In this document: one piece after another, positions 1 to 9,289 of the stretch
Numbering within the stretch: the stretch's first letter is position 1
How the letters are laid out: each line of letters begins with the position of its first letter
Source of the DNA: Allobrachymonas denitrificans DSM 15123
GTDB taxonomy: Bacteria; Pseudomonadota; Gammaproteobacteria; Burkholderiales; Burkholderiaceae_C
Assembly (NCBI RefSeq): GCF_900110225.1
Contig: NZ_FOCW01000008.1
Location: forward strand, 1 to 64,000
Direction of reading: 5' to 3'
DNA length: 64,000 bases
The notes under the pieces: generated by a model
Seen by the model: the letters and a program-made list of their open reading frames with translations, nothing else
What the model was told of the DNA's origin: nothing
The model's database searches: none
Translations under genes and position numbers: made by a program

Positions 1-263
1 TCCAGCATGGCTTCGCCGTAGGCTTCCTGCAGGTCACTGAGCTTCTTCTCATACTGCTGGCGCACATCAAGCGGGTTCGTACGCAAGGCATTCTCCATGC
101 CACGTTTGCCTTCTTCCACCCATTGCTCCAGCTCTGAAGGCTGCAGGTCAAAGGCACGGCTGGCCTCTGCCACCGTAGTCTTGCCCTGGATGATCTCCAG
201 GACCAGGGCCGTTTTACGCTTGGCCGTCCAGCGCTTGATATCGTCTTCCATCAGGGTACTCAT
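1..263 (-). CDS. IS3-type transposase OrfA, partial
   Basis: The N-terminal 87 codons of a small DNA-binding transposase subunit are visible; the C-terminus is beyond the left edge. The protein begins MSTLMEDDIKRWTAKRKTAL and contains a helix-turn-helix segment (TTVAEASRAFDLQPSELEQW, about residues 29-48). It continues into NALRTNPLDVRQQYEKKLSD, a segment I associate with OrfA proteins of one IS3 branch. In this family OrfA binds the IS ends and OrfB carries the DDE catalytic domain, often as a frameshifted fusion. The ATG at 263 is preceded by a purine-rich GAAGGAAAC ribosome site. Assignment is by motif recognition only. Confidence 0.8.
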   Translation of the reverse strand, partial: MSTLMEDDIKRWTAKRKTALVLEIIQGKTTVAEASRAFDLQPSELEQWVEEGKRGMENALRTNPLDVRQQYEKKLSDLQEAYGEAML

Positions 264-315
264 CGTCGTTTCCTTCAACAATAACACCTGTGCAGGAATT
301 CAGTGGGTCAATACA
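1..315 (-). mobile_element. IS3-family insertion sequence, one end only
   Basis: One end of an insertion sequence enters from the left edge. The inner boundary is placed where the minus strand reads TGTATTGACCCACTGAATTC (about 315 down to 296). It starts with the TG dinucleotide usual for IS3-family ends and is followed about 50 bases later by the orfA start codon. The element interrupts a sugar transferase gene whose frame is intact up to the boundary. The orfB part, the other end and any target duplication lie outside the window, so the exact end is an inference good to a few bases. Confidence 0.75.
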
Positions 316-1050
316 GGGCAGCACAATCGGCAGGGACAGCAGGATCAGCGCCACTTCCAGCACGTACTTGATCGCCATGTAGGTCGGGTTGGGCAGCAGC
401 GACCCCAGGGTGTTCTCGTACATGTGGTGGATCTTGACGCGCCCGGTGAGCGCCTCTTCCACCTGACGGATGTTGTACACCGGCATGTGCTGCAGGGTGC
501 AATCCGCGAGGAACTTTTGCCAGGCATTGGTCAGCGCGGGCGCGTGCAGGTCAGCCACGATGGCGTCCAGCCGCTGTCCGCCATTGGGCAGCGCCGGCTC
601 ATCCAGCCGCACCCATTCCACGTCCTTGATCAGGTCCAGCCTGCTGGCCCGCCCCAGCGGGACATAGCCCATGCGTGGCACCTGGCCATGCCGCATCCAG
701 GTGGATTGCAGCAACATGAACAGCAGCGTCAGGCACAGTCCGGCGGTGAGGTAGGTCAGGGAGTACGGCAGGCGAGTGGCCATCAGCAAGCCGGCCAGTA
801 CCCCGTACCAGCCCAGCACAATGGTAATACCGGCAAAAATGGAGCGCCGGCCTGGAAACCAGTCAAAGCGCTGCATGCTCAGCATGCTGGCCACAAAAGC
901 CAGCGCCACGGCCGCCATGCTGACTTCCTGCATCAAGCCCGCAGGCAAGGCCAGCGGGTTCCAGTGGGGCAACAAGAATGCTGGCAGGGCACAGACAAAC
1001 AGCAGGCCTACTGCCAGGCGGGTATAAAACGACGTCAGGAATTTTTTCAT
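316..1050 (-). pseudogene. Initiating sugar transferase, truncated by the IS
   Basis: This is the N-terminal half of a polyprenyl-phosphate sugar phosphotransferase (WcaJ/WbaP-like), the enzyme that puts the first sugar on undecaprenyl phosphate. About 245 codons of host sequence remain. They comprise several hydrophobic membrane segments in roughly residues 8-130, a soluble middle domain, and then the start of the catalytic domain (YVLEVALILLSLPIVLP), where the reading frame runs into the IS. The catalytic motifs (KFRSM, DELPQ) are missing. Past the junction the frame reads IS sequence and stops within about 35 codons. The 3' part may continue beyond the left edge on the far side of the IS. 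An intact short sugar transferase at 29784-30386 could supply the initiating step. Confidence 0.8.
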
Positions 1051-1345
1051 GCGATTCTGGAGCCCCTCCCGCTCAGCTGCGCTGGATCAGGGTTAGCCCC
1101 ATGCTATCTTTCGCTGATAGTATAGGTGCTGGCATGTCAAATTCATGACAAACGCATGGCGCATGCCGTTACTTCAACATGCTGATCCGGACACATCCCT
1201 AGAGAGTGCATGGTACACCCCGTCCCGCAGGCCTTGTCATCCAGTCCGTCTTGCTGGCCATCGCCATCTGCCAAAGCGGGAAAATGCCACAAGCTATGCC
1301 CATGACATGTAGGCGCAACACCACATGGCGGCGCGCTGCCAGCCC
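1051..1345. other. Intergenic gap, no gene recognised
   Basis: Gap between the end of rfbC and the start of the broken sugar transferase, both on the minus strand. Only short unconvincing frames are present. A TTGACA and a TATACT occur on the minus strand near 1109-1138, but they are only 10 bases apart and do not make a normal sigma-70 promoter. I saw no JUMPstart/ops element. Confidence 0.5.
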
Positions 1346-1894
1346 TCAAGGCAGCTGATGCAAGGCCAGGCCCTGCTGGTCCTTGGCCGACAACAGCGGC
1401 TGCGGCATGTCGATGGCATGACAGGGCCAGGCCACGGCCACATCCGGATCATTCCAGGCCAGCGTGGCTTCATGCTGCGGCGCATAGTAATCGGTGGTCT
1501 TGTACAGGAATTCCGCCGTCTCGCTCAGCACCAGAAAGCCATGTGCCAGGCCGGGCGGCACCCACAGCATGCGCTGGTTCTCCTCACTCAGCTCCAGGCC
1601 AAACCACTGGCCAAAGGTGGGCGACTCCTTGCGGATGTCCACCGCCACGTCAAACACGCTGCCGCGCACCACGCGCACCAGCTTGCCCTGGGGTTGCTGC
1701 GTCTGGAAATGCAGGCCGCGCAGCACGCCCCGGGCGGACCGGGAGTGGTTGTCCTGTACAAACTGGTGGCGGGTACCGGTCAGCTCGTCAAATACGCGCT
1801 GGTTGAAGCTTTCCATGAAGAAGCCACGGGCATCGCCAAACACGCGCGGCTCCAGGATCAACACATCGGGAATGGAAGTGGGCAAGGCTTTCAT
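1346..1894 (-). CDS. rfbC: dTDP-4-dehydrorhamnose 3,5-epimerase
   Basis: Cytoplasmic cupin enzyme that epimerises C3 and C5 of dTDP-4-keto-6-deoxyglucose, the third step to dTDP-L-rhamnose. The 182-residue length is typical. The family segments [29 protein letters not shown] (with the catalytic His of GLHF) and [15 protein letters not shown] are all present. The ATG at 1894 overlaps the rfbA stop codon by four bases (ATGA), so the two are translationally coupled. It is the last gene of the minus-strand rfb operon. The order rfbB-rfbD-rfbA-rfbC supports a complete L-rhamnose pathway. Confidence 0.97.
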   Translation of the reverse strand: MKALPTSIPDVLILEPRVFGDARGFFMESFNQRVFDELTGTRHQFVQDNHSRSARGVLRGLHFQTQQPQGKLVRVVRGSVFDVAVDIRKESPTFGQWFGLELSEENQRMLWVPPGLAHGFLVLSETAEFLYKTTDYYAPQHEATLAWNDPDVAVAWPCHAIDMPQPLLSAKDQQGLALHQLP

Positions 1895-2781
1895 CGGGGC
1901 AGTCCTTCTTTCAGCAGGCGCAGCAGGTATTGGCCGTAGCCATTCTTGCGCATCGGCTCTGCCAATTCCTGCAATTGGGCCGCATCGATATAGCCGTTGC
2001 GCCAGGCGATTTCTTCCGGGCAGGCGATTTTCAGGCCCTGGCGCTGCTCCAGCGTGGCAATGAACTGGCCGGCATCGAGCAGGCTTTCATGGGTGCCGGT
2101 ATCGAGCCAGGCATAGCCGCGCGTCATGATTTCCACATGCAGGCGGCCCTGCTCCAGGTAGGCCTGGTTGACGCTGGTGATTTCCAGCTCGCCACGGGCG
2201 CTGGGCCGGACCTGGCTGGCAATGTCCACCACCTGGTTGTCGTAAAAGTACAGGCCGGTGACAGCGTAGCTGGACTTGGGCTGCTGCGGCTTTTCCTCGA
2301 TGCTGATGGCCTTGCCGGCGGCATCGAACTCCACCACGCCGTAGCGCTCCGGATCCTGCACATGGTAGGCAAAGACCGAGGCATCATCGGTACGTGCATG
2401 GGCCTGCTGCAGCAGGGTCACCAAATCATGGCCGTAGTAGATGTTGTCTCCCAGCACCAGCGCCGAAGGGTGGTTGCCGATGAAATCCTTGCCGATCAGA
2501 AAGGCCTGCGCCAGACCATCCGGGCTGGGCTGCACGGCGTACTGCAGGTTCAGGCCCCACTGGCCACCATCGCCCAGCAGCTGCTGGAAGCGCGGCGTGT
2601 CCTGTGGCGTGGAAATGACCAGAATGTCGCGGATACCCGCCAGCATCAGCGTGGTGAGCGGGTAGTAGATCATGGGCTTGTCGTACACCGGCAGCAGCTG
2701 CTTGCTGATGGCCAGTGTGGCCGGGTGCAGGCGGGTGCCGGAGCCGCCCGCCAGGATGATGCCCTTGCGTGAAGTCGTCAT
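1891..2781 (-). CDS. rfbA: Glucose-1-phosphate thymidylyltransferase
   Basis: Makes dTDP-glucose from dTTP and glucose-1-phosphate, the committed and usually feedback-inhibited first step to dTDP-L-rhamnose. At 296 residues it matches the family length. The nucleotide-binding signature [20 protein letters not shown] is at the N-terminus, with DKPMIYYPL and LGDNIYYG following, and [19 protein letters not shown] in the sugar-binding part. The ATG at 2781 lies about 40 bases past the rfbD stop, and the gene overlaps rfbC by four bases. No defects were seen. Confidence 0.97.
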   Translation of the reverse strand: MTTSRKGIILAGGSGTRLHPATLAISKQLLPVYDKPMIYYPLTTLMLAGIRDILVISTPQDTPRFQQLLGDGGQWGLNLQYAVQPSPDGLAQAFLIGKDFIGNHPSALVLGDNIYYGHDLVTLLQQAHARTDDASVFAYHVQDPERYGVVEFDAAGKAISIEEKPQQPKSSYAVTGLYFYDNQVVDIASQVRPSARGELEITSVNQAYLEQGRLHVEIMTRGYAWLDTGTHESLLDAGQFIATLEQRQGLKIACPEEIAWRNGYIDAAQLQELAEPMRKNGYGQYLLRLLKEGLPR

Positions 2782-2820
2782 AGAATTTCGCTTGATGTAT
2801 TGAGGGGGATGGCCGGCTTT

Positions 2821-3747
2821 TCAGCCCAGCACTTCATCCAGCATGCGGTCCACGCCCTGCTGCCAGTCCGGCAGCGCCAGACCAAACGCCTGCTGCAGTT
2901 TGTGCGTGTCCAGCCGCGAATTAAGCGGCCGTGTCGCTGCCACGGGGTAAGCGCTGGAGGGAATGGCGGTGACGGCTTCCGGAGCCACCTTAAGCGGCAG
3001 ACCCTTGCGCCGTGCCACATCCAGCACATGGCTGGCATAGCCATGCCAGCTGGTGCTGCCGCCAGCGGCCAAATGGTAGAGGCCGGTACAGCCGGTATCG
3101 CCACGCAGGTACTGCCGCACGGCATGGGCGGTGACATCGGCGATCAGCTCGGCACCGGTGGGGGCGCCCCACTGGTCACTGATCACGCTGAGGCTATCGC
3201 GCTCCTGCGCCAGGCGCAGCATGGTGCGGGCAAAGTTGCCGCCGCGTGCGGCATAGACCCAGCTGGTGCGGAAAATCAGGTGCCTTGCCGCGTGCTGGCG
3301 GATCAGGGTTTCTCCTGCCAACTTGGTCTGGCCGTAGACATTGAGCGGTGCGGTGGCATCGGTTTCCTGCCAGGGCTGCTGGCCGGAGCCGTCAAACACG
3401 TAATCGGTGGAGTAATGCACCAGCAGTGCGCCCAGACGGTCTGCCTCTTGGGCCAGCACGCCCATGGTGGTGGCATTGATGCGCTGCGCCAGCTCTGGCT
3501 CGCTTTCGGCCTTGTCTACTGCGGTGTAGGCAGCAGCATTGACGATGACGTTTGGCTGCAGCAGGCGCACGGTGGCGGCCAGGGCTTCGGGATCGGCCAG
3601 ATCGCCGTGCAACGGCTGACCTTGCCAGACCGGGTTGGCAGCGGTATCACGCCCCAGCGCCCACAGCGTACCCAGCGGGGCCAGGCTGCGCTGCAGCTCC
3701 CAGCCGACCTGGCCCTGCTTGCCCAACAGCAGGATGGTGGTGCCCAT
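2821..3747 (-). CDS. rfbD: dTDP-4-dehydrorhamnose reductase
   Basis: Short-chain dehydrogenase that reduces dTDP-4-keto-L-rhamnose to dTDP-L-rhamnose with NAD(P)H. Its 308 residues include the N-terminal dinucleotide motif GKQGQVGWEL, the segment NAAAYTAVDKAE, YSTDYVFDG, and the catalytic YGQTK with Tyr and Lys in place. The ATG at 3747 is three bases downstream of the rfbB stop, so co-translation is likely. It is a normal-looking member of the rhamnose operon. Confidence 0.97.
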   Translation of the reverse strand: MGTTILLLGKQGQVGWELQRSLAPLGTLWALGRDTAANPVWQGQPLHGDLADPEALAATVRLLQPNVIVNAAAYTAVDKAESEPELAQRINATTMGVLAQEADRLGALLVHYSTDYVFDGSGQQPWQETDATAPLNVYGQTKLAGETLIRQHAARHLIFRTSWVYAARGGNFARTMLRLAQERDSLSVISDQWGAPTGAELIADVTAHAVRQYLRGDTGCTGLYHLAAGGSTSWHGYASHVLDVARRKGLPLKVAPEAVTAIPSSAYPVAATRPLNSRLDTHKLQQAFGLALPDWQQGVDRMLDEVLG

Positions 3748-3750
3748 GGC

Positions 3751-4812
3751 TTACTCCTGCGTGTATTGCTTGCTGACCCACTCGCGGTAGGCACCGCTTT
3801 GCACGTTGGCCACCCACTGCGGGTGGTCCAGGTACCACTGCACGGTCTTGGCAATGCCGGTGTCGAAGGTTTCTACCGGCTTCCAGCCCAGTTCACGTTC
3901 AATCTTGTGCGCATCGATGGCGTAGCGGCGGTCGTGGCCAGGGCGGTCGGTGACGTGGGTGATCTGTTCGGCGTAGCTGCGGCCATCGGCACGCGGGCGC
4001 AGCTGGTCCAGCAGACGGCAGATGGTGTGCACGATGTCGATATTGGGCTTTTCGTTCCAGCCGCCAACGTTGTAGGTTTCGCCCAACTGGCCGGCCTCCA
4101 ACACACGGCGGATGGCGCTGCAGTGGTCTTTGACGTAGAGCCAGTCACGCACCTGCATGCCGTCACCGTAGACCGGCAGCGGTTTGCCGGCCAGGGCGTT
4201 GACGATCATGAGCGGGATCAGCTTTTCCGGGAAATGGTACGGGCCGTAGTTGTTGCTGCAATTGGTGGTGAGTACCGGCAAGCCGTAGGTGTGGTGGTAG
4301 GCGCGTACCAGATGGTCGCTGGCGGCCTTGCTGGCGCTGTAGGGGCTGTTGGGCTCGTAGCGGTGCTGCTCGGTAAAGGCCGGGGCATCAGGTGCCAGGG
4401 TGCCGTAGACCTCGTCGGTGGAGACGTGCAGGAAGCGGAAGGCCTCTTTGGCCTGGCCCTGCAGGCCGTTGTAGTAGGCGCGGGCGCATTCCAGCAGGTG
4501 GAAGGTGCCGACGATATTGGTCTGGATGAAGTCTTCCGGGCCGTGGATGGAGCGGTCCACATGGCTTTCGGCGGCAAAGTTGAGGATGGCGCGTGGCTGG
4601 TGCTCGGCCAGCAGGCGGCTGACCAGCTGGGCATCACCGATATCGCCCTGTACGAAGATGTGGCGTGGGTCGTCCTGCACGGCAGCCAGAGTTTCGAGGT
4701 TGCCGGCGTAGGTCAGCTTGTCCAGGTTGAGGATGGGCTCGTTGTGCTGCGCCAGCCAGTCGAGAACGAAGTTGCCGCCGATGAAGCCGGCGCCGCCTGT
4801 GATCAGGATCAT
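3751..4812 (-). CDS. rfbB: dTDP-glucose 4,6-dehydratase
   Basis: NAD-dependent extended SDR enzyme that converts dTDP-glucose to dTDP-4-keto-6-deoxyglucose. At 353 residues it is full length. It has the N-terminal [10 protein letters not shown] Rossmann motif, HVSTDEVYG with the active-site Asp-Glu, YSASKA with catalytic Tyr/Lys, and the [14 protein letters not shown] segment that is hallmark of RmlB. It is followed after three bases by rfbD and preceded by galU, 27 bases upstream. Confidence 0.97.
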   Translation of the reverse strand: MILITGGAGFIGGNFVLDWLAQHNEPILNLDKLTYAGNLETLAAVQDDPRHIFVQGDIGDAQLVSRLLAEHQPRAILNFAAESHVDRSIHGPEDFIQTNIVGTFHLLECARAYYNGLQGQAKEAFRFLHVSTDEVYGTLAPDAPAFTEQHRYEPNSPYSASKAASDHLVRAYHHTYGLPVLTTNCSNNYGPYHFPEKLIPLMIVNALAGKPLPVYGDGMQVRDWLYVKDHCSAIRRVLEAGQLGETYNVGGWNEKPNIDIVHTICRLLDQLRPRADGRSYAEQITHVTDRPGHDRRYAIDAHKIERELGWKPVETFDTGIAKTVQWYLDHPQWVANVQSGAYREWVSKQYTQE

Positions 4813-4839
4813 GAATTTTCCTTGCCGCCCGTTGTGGGC

Positions 4840-5715
4840 TTACTGGCAATTGTCTTTCAGCCAGGCGCTGAAACCTTCGCCCATTTCGGGATGCTGACGC
4901 GCCAGATCCACCGTAGCCTGGAGGAAGCCCTGCTTGCTGCCGCAATCGTAACGCTTGCCCTGATAGCGGAAGGCAAAGACGCGCTCACGGCGCAGCAGCG
5001 AGGCGATGGCATCGGTGAGCTGGATTTCACCACCCACCCCGGTTTGCTGACTGGCGATTTCGGCAAAGATGCCGGGGGTGAGGATGTAGCGGCCAGCCAC
5101 GGCCAGGGTGCTGGGTGCCTGTTCGGGCGCGGGCTTTTCGACGATGGCGTTGACATCCACCATCTGCGGGTTGACCTCGGTGCCAGCGACGATGCCGTAC
5201 TTGCGGGTGTCTTCACGCGGCACGTCTTGCACTGCCAAAATGCTGGTGCGCCATTCGTTGAACTGCTCCACCATCTGCGACATGATGGACGGCTGGCCCA
5301 CCATCAGGTCATCGGCCAGCAATACGGCAAACGGGTCATTGCCCACCAGCTCGCGCGCGCACAGCACAGCGTGGCCCAGGCCCAGGGCGCGATGCTGGCG
5401 TACGTAAACGCACTGCATGTCGTCGGGCTTGATGCTGCGCACCAACTGGAGCAGCTCGTGCTTGCCGGCGGCTTCCAGTTCCGATTCCAGTTCGTAGGCG
5501 GTATCGAAATGGTCCTCGATGGAGCGCTTGGTGCGGCCGGTGACGAAAATCATCTGGCGGATACCGGCCTCATAGGCCTCCTCTACCGCGTACTGGATCA
5601 GCGGCTTGTCTACCACGGTCAGCATTTCCTTGGGACTGGCCTTGGTGGCAGGGAGGAAACGGGTGCCGAGGCCGGCGATGGGGAAGACGGCTTTCTTGAT
5701 GCTGGAAGGGTTCAT
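4840..5715 (-). CDS. galU: UTP-glucose-1-phosphate uridylyltransferase
   Basis: Makes UDP-glucose from UTP and glucose-1-phosphate. The 291 residues contain [20 protein letters not shown] near the N-terminus, the [15 protein letters not shown] segment, LADDLMVG, and the [10 protein letters not shown] sugar-binding region, all standard for GalU. The ATG at 5715 is the only start that gives the full N-terminal motif. In this locus it may supply UDP-glucose for the polysaccharide or for the core oligosaccharide. It lies between the FucNAc-type genes and the rhamnose genes on the same strand. Confidence 0.96.
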   Translation of the reverse strand: MNPSSIKKAVFPIAGLGTRFLPATKASPKEMLTVVDKPLIQYAVEEAYEAGIRQMIFVTGRTKRSIEDHFDTAYELESELEAAGKHELLQLVRSIKPDDMQCVYVRQHRALGLGHAVLCARELVGNDPFAVLLADDLMVGQPSIMSQMVEQFNEWRTSILAVQDVPREDTRKYGIVAGTEVNPQMVDVNAIVEKPAPEQAPSTLAVAGRYILTPGIFAEIASQQTGVGGEIQLTDAIASLLRRERVFAFRYQGKRYDCGSKQGFLQATVDLARQHPEMGEGFSAWLKDNCQ

Positions 5716-5802
5716 GGCGTGTTCTCACAATGGATGAGACAGATGCGGCTAGCGTAGCGCAAGCCGCAATTTATTTCAAAAACGTGGCCCGTAGATGACG
5801 CT

Positions 5803-6993
5803 TCAAGCCTGCAGGCTGGCCACGACCTGCCGCACCGCTGCCTCTGACGAGAACAGACGATCTGCCAGCTGCGTGCAGCGTTGCGACATGCCGGCATCCG
5901 TTTCCAGTTGCTCCAGCAGGGCTTCTGCCTGTGCTGCCAGCACGGCAGCATCGGGTCGGGACGAAACACTGCCCACCTGTTCAGTCTGAATCAGGTTCAC
6001 CAGGTCATTACCATCGTTCACACAGGCCAGTACGGGCAGCCCACTGTGCATGTACGACAGGAATTTGCCGGGAATATTGTGCGTCTTGTGTCGCGGGTCC
6101 AGCGCGACCAGGCCGATATCGCATTGGGCATACAGGCCGGGTATCTCGTCCGGATCAATCTCGCCAAAAAACACCACGTTGTCCAGTTGCCGTTCTGCAG
6201 CCATGCGCTTGAGCTTGTCGGCATCGCTGCCACGCCCCACGAACAGGAAGCCGATATCGGCACGATGCCGAAGCCTTTCGGCCAAATCGATCAGTACCCC
6301 CATGCCCTGGGCAATGCCCATGTTGCCGGCGTAGACGAAGATCTTGCGGCCTGTCAGCGGGGTCTGCTGCACATCAATGGTGCAGCCGGCATCCGGTGCC
6401 CTGGTTAGCCAGTTCTGCAACACTTCCAGCGAGCGGCCGGACTGCTTCTGCCACTCCTGGAAATACACGCCATTACCTGGTGTCTGGATGCCGATGGCAT
6501 CGGCTACGGCGTACTGCTGGTTGGCAATGACCTTGAAAAAGCGGTAGGGCAAGCCCCGGCCCATCAGGCCCATGTCCACCGCCCATTCCGGAAAAATGTC
6601 GCGGATGATCAGGTAGCTACGGCAGCGGGAGGCCCGCTTCATGCGCTGCACCATGGGCCCCAGGAAGATGCTGGGCGAATACCACACCACGCCGTCCCAC
6701 TGCTGCCCGGCCAGCGGGCTTTGCTGCAGGTTGCGCCACATGGCATGGGGCATCAGGAACTCGCCGAGGGTACGCCGCACGTAGTCGATGTCCTTGGTGC
6801 GTGGTGTCTTGAGGCGCAAGACCTGTACGCCACGCCACTCTTCCAGCAGCCAGGGTTGTGGCTGGTCTGGCGAGGCCACCATCATGGTGATCTGGTGGCC
6901 CTGGCGGGCAAATTCTTCGGACAAGTCCCGCAGTTGTACGGCGGCGGAGGAGCGCAGCGGCGGGTAGGCGTCTGCTATCAGGGCAATTCGCAT
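5803..6993 (-). CDS. wbuB: GT4 glycosyltransferase, WbuB-like (FucNAc transferase candidate)
   Basis: A 396-residue GT-B fold glycosyltransferase. It opens MRIALIADAYPPLRSSAAVQ and has the acceptor-side IRDIFPEWAVDMGLM segment that resembles E. coli O26 WbuB, a putative L-fucosamine transferase. The C-terminal donor domain has FVYAGNMGIAQGMGVL and IPGKFLSYMHSGLPVLACV. It starts 10 bases after fnlC, the last gene of the UDP-L-FucNAc pathway. The neighbourhood therefore supports transfer of L-FucNAc onto the growing lipid-linked unit at the inner membrane. The sugar specificity is an inference from similarity and neighbours. Confidence 0.8.
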   Translation of the reverse strand: MRIALIADAYPPLRSSAAVQLRDLSEEFARQGHQITMMVASPDQPQPWLLEEWRGVQVLRLKTPRTKDIDYVRRTLGEFLMPHAMWRNLQQSPLAGQQWDGVVWYSPSIFLGPMVQRMKRASRCRSYLIIRDIFPEWAVDMGLMGRGLPYRFFKVIANQQYAVADAIGIQTPGNGVYFQEWQKQSGRSLEVLQNWLTRAPDAGCTIDVQQTPLTGRKIFVYAGNMGIAQGMGVLIDLAERLRHRADIGFLFVGRGSDADKLKRMAAERQLDNVVFFGEIDPDEIPGLYAQCDIGLVALDPRHKTHNIPGKFLSYMHSGLPVLACVNDGNDLVNLIQTEQVGSVSSRPDAAVLAAQAEALLEQLETDAGMSQRCTQLADRLFSSEAAVRQVVASLQA

Positions 6994-7003
6994 ACAGGCT
7001 CTA

Positions 7004-8134
7004 TCAGTACTTCTTCCAGACCACGCGGTTCACATAGTCGGTGTAGCTCTGGATGATGCGCAGCACCTTGTCGGAAACGTTGGGCATGCTGTAGTCGGCC
7101 ACCTGGCGCAGCAGGCGCTGGTCACCACGCGGCTGACTTTCCAGGATGTCCAGGCCCTGCATCACGCGCTCGGGCGACATGCCGACCATCATCACGGCGG
7201 CTTCTTCCATGCCTTCGGGGCGCTCATGCGCTTCGCGCAGATTGAGGGCCGGGAAGTTGAGGATGGAGGATTCCTCGTTGATGGTGCCACTATCAGACAG
7301 TACGGCGCGTGCCATGAGCTGCAGCTTGTTGTAATCGGAGAAGCCCAGCGGCTTCAATAGCTGCACGTTAGGGTGGAATTGGGCCCCCATGGCATCCACG
7401 CGCTTTTGCGTGCGCGGATGGGTAGAGACGATCACGGGGAAGCCGTATTTTTCGGCCACGCCATTCAGCACTTCCACCAGGCGGGTGAAGTTCTTGTCGG
7501 AGTCGATGTTTTCCTCGCGATGTGCGCTGACGACGAAAAAACGATTGGCTTCCAGTCCAAGACGCTCCAGCACGTCCGATGCCTCGATCTTGGCACGGTA
7601 ATGGCCCAGCACCTCGTTCATGGGGCTACCAGTCTTGATGACCATATCCGGCGGTAGACCTTCGCGCAGCAGGTATTCGCGGGCGATGCTGCTGTAGGTG
7701 AGGTTGATGTCGGCGGTGTGGTCCACGATGCGACGGTTGATTTCTTCGGGGACACGCATGTCAAAGCAGCGGTTGCCGGCTTCCATGTGGAAGATCGGCA
7801 CCTTGCGGCGCTTGGCCGGAATCACGGACAGGCAGCTGTTGGTGTCGCCCAGTACCAGCAGGGCTTCGGGCTGCACTTCTGCCAGCACGCCGTCCACGGC
7901 GGCGATGATCTTGCCGATGGTTTCGGCAGCCGTGCCGCCAGCGGCGTTGAGGAAATGATCCGGCTTGCGAATGCCCAGATCGTCAAAGAAGATCTGGTTG
8001 AGTTCGTAGTCGTAGTTCTGACCGGTATGTACCAGCACATGTTCGCAATGCTCGTCCAGGCGCGCCATGACGCGGGACAGGCGGATGATTTCGGGGCGGG
8101 TGCCCACGACGGTCATGACTTTGAGTTTTTTCAT
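7004..8134 (-). CDS. fnlC: UDP-N-acetyl-L-fucosamine synthase (2-epimerase)
   Basis: WecB-like 2-epimerase of 376 residues that completes UDP-L-FucNAc synthesis (FnlC/WbjD/CapG). Visible motifs are [19 protein letters not shown] at the N-terminus, [24 protein letters not shown]-equivalent [25 protein letters not shown], and [13 protein letters not shown] in the UDP-binding part. I chose the ATG at 8134 over a TTG at 8143 because a GGAGA ribosome site lies at the right distance from the ATG but touches the TTG. It follows fnlB by 27 bases. Confusion with WecB is unlikely because fnlA and fnlB are adjacent. Confidence 0.93.
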   Translation of the reverse strand: MKKLKVMTVVGTRPEIIRLSRVMARLDEHCEHVLVHTGQNYDYELNQIFFDDLGIRKPDHFLNAAGGTAAETIGKIIAAVDGVLAEVQPEALLVLGDTNSCLSVIPAKRRKVPIFHMEAGNRCFDMRVPEEINRRIVDHTADINLTYSSIAREYLLREGLPPDMVIKTGSPMNEVLGHYRAKIEASDVLERLGLEANRFFVVSAHREENIDSDKNFTRLVEVLNGVAEKYGFPVIVSTHPRTQKRVDAMGAQFHPNVQLLKPLGFSDYNKLQLMARAVLSDSGTINEESSILNFPALNLREAHERPEGMEEAAVMMVGMSPERVMQGLDILESQPRGDQRLLRQVADYSMPNVSDKVLRIIQSYTDYVNRVVWKKY

Positions 8135-8161
8135 TTCTTGCAATCTCCAGCAGCCTGCACC

Positions 8162-9286
8162 TTACAGCGGGCAGGCATAGGTATCCGGGCGCTCCCGATC
8201 AAAAATTTCATTGGCCCACAGCATGACGACCATTTCTTCCTGGCCCACATTGGTGATGTCGTGCGTCCAGCCGGGTACAGTTTCGACCACTTCGGCCTTG
8301 CTGCCATCGGTGTGCAGCTCGTGATACTCACCCGTCTGCATGTGACGGAAACGGAACAGGGCCTTGCCCTTGATGACCAGGAACTTTTCGGTCTTGGTGT
8401 GGTGGTAGTGACCGCCACGGGTAATGCCCGGGTGCGCCGTGAAGTACGAGAACTGGCCACTGTCCTGCGTCTTGAGCATTTCCACAAAGACCCCGCGCGC
8501 ATCACCATGCATGGGCACGGTGTAGGAAAATTGCGCGGGTTCCAGATAGCTGACGTAGGTGGCGTACAGGGCGCGGGTCAGTCCCGTACCCACACGATCT
8601 ATCATCAGCGTGTCGCGGTTGTCGCGAAAACCTTTGATGGCCTCGGCCAGCTGCCCAACAGTGGTAGCGTAGACCGGCTGTACCTGATCAAAGCCCTCTG
8701 CATCCTGGCAAGGTGCTGCTCCGTCCATCAGTTGGACAAATCGTTGAACCACATCGTCCACGTAGACCAGGGACAGTGCTGCATCAGGATTGTTGACCTG
8801 GATGGGCAAGCCGCGGGCGATGTTGTGGCAGAAAGTGGCTACCACCGAGTTGTAGTTGGGGCGCGTCCACTTGCCAAATACATTGGGCAGACGGAACACG
8901 TGTACCGGCACACCGTGTTGCTGGCCAAGGGCAAACAGCAAATCTTCGGCACCGCGCTTGCTTTCACCATAAGGGTTGGTCTGCGCCGCCTGGATGGATG
9001 AGGTATAGATCACCGGAATGCGCTTGCCGGCTTCTGCCTGAGTGGCTACCGCCTGGCACAGGGTCGCAGTCAGATCCGTATTGCCAGAGGCAAACTCTGC
9101 CGGATCTTGCGGGCGGTTGACGCCGGCCAGATGAAAGACGAAATCCACGCCCTCCAGCATTTCCGGGAGTTGCTGCAAGGAGTGGCTGCGGTCAAAGCAG
9201 CGGACCTCTACATCCTGGCGCGGGGACAGGATGAGCTGAAGGTTCTTGCCGATGAAGCCATCGGATCCGGTGATCAGGACTCTCAT
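8162..9286 (-). CDS. fnlB: UDP-2-acetamido-2,6-dideoxy-hexulose reductase/epimerase (SDR plus cupin)
   Basis: Two-domain enzyme of 374 residues (FnlB/WbjC/CapF type). The N-terminal SDR half starts MRVLITGSDGFIGKNLQLIL and has the YGESKRGAE catalytic segment. The C-terminal cupin half (about residues 250-370) carries the metal-binding GGHYHHTKTEKFLVIKGKA stretch. The family handles the epimerisation and 4-keto reduction that follow FnlA in UDP-L-FucNAc synthesis. The start at 9286 lies three bases from the fnlA stop. The complete fnlA-fnlB-fnlC trio is here in order. Confidence 0.93.
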   Translation of the reverse strand: MRVLITGSDGFIGKNLQLILSPRQDVEVRCFDRSHSLQQLPEMLEGVDFVFHLAGVNRPQDPAEFASGNTDLTATLCQAVATQAEAGKRIPVIYTSSIQAAQTNPYGESKRGAEDLLFALGQQHGVPVHVFRLPNVFGKWTRPNYNSVVATFCHNIARGLPIQVNNPDAALSLVYVDDVVQRFVQLMDGAAPCQDAEGFDQVQPVYATTVGQLAEAIKGFRDNRDTLMIDRVGTGLTRALYATYVSYLEPAQFSYTVPMHGDARGVFVEMLKTQDSGQFSYFTAHPGITRGGHYHHTKTEKFLVIKGKALFRFRHMQTGEYHELHTDGSKAEVVETVPGWTHDITNVGQEEMVVMLWANEIFDRERPDTYACPL

Positions 9287-9289
9287 GGT

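Noticed and set aside
1102-1140. TTGACA and TATACT upstream of the broken sugar transferase as a promoter.
   Set aside because: Only 10 bases separate them, too short for sigma-70.
2800-5757. A plus-strand open frame of 985 codons across the rhamnose operon.
   Set aside because: It is antisense to rfbD, rfbB and galU, which have all family motifs; long antisense frames are expected at this GC content.
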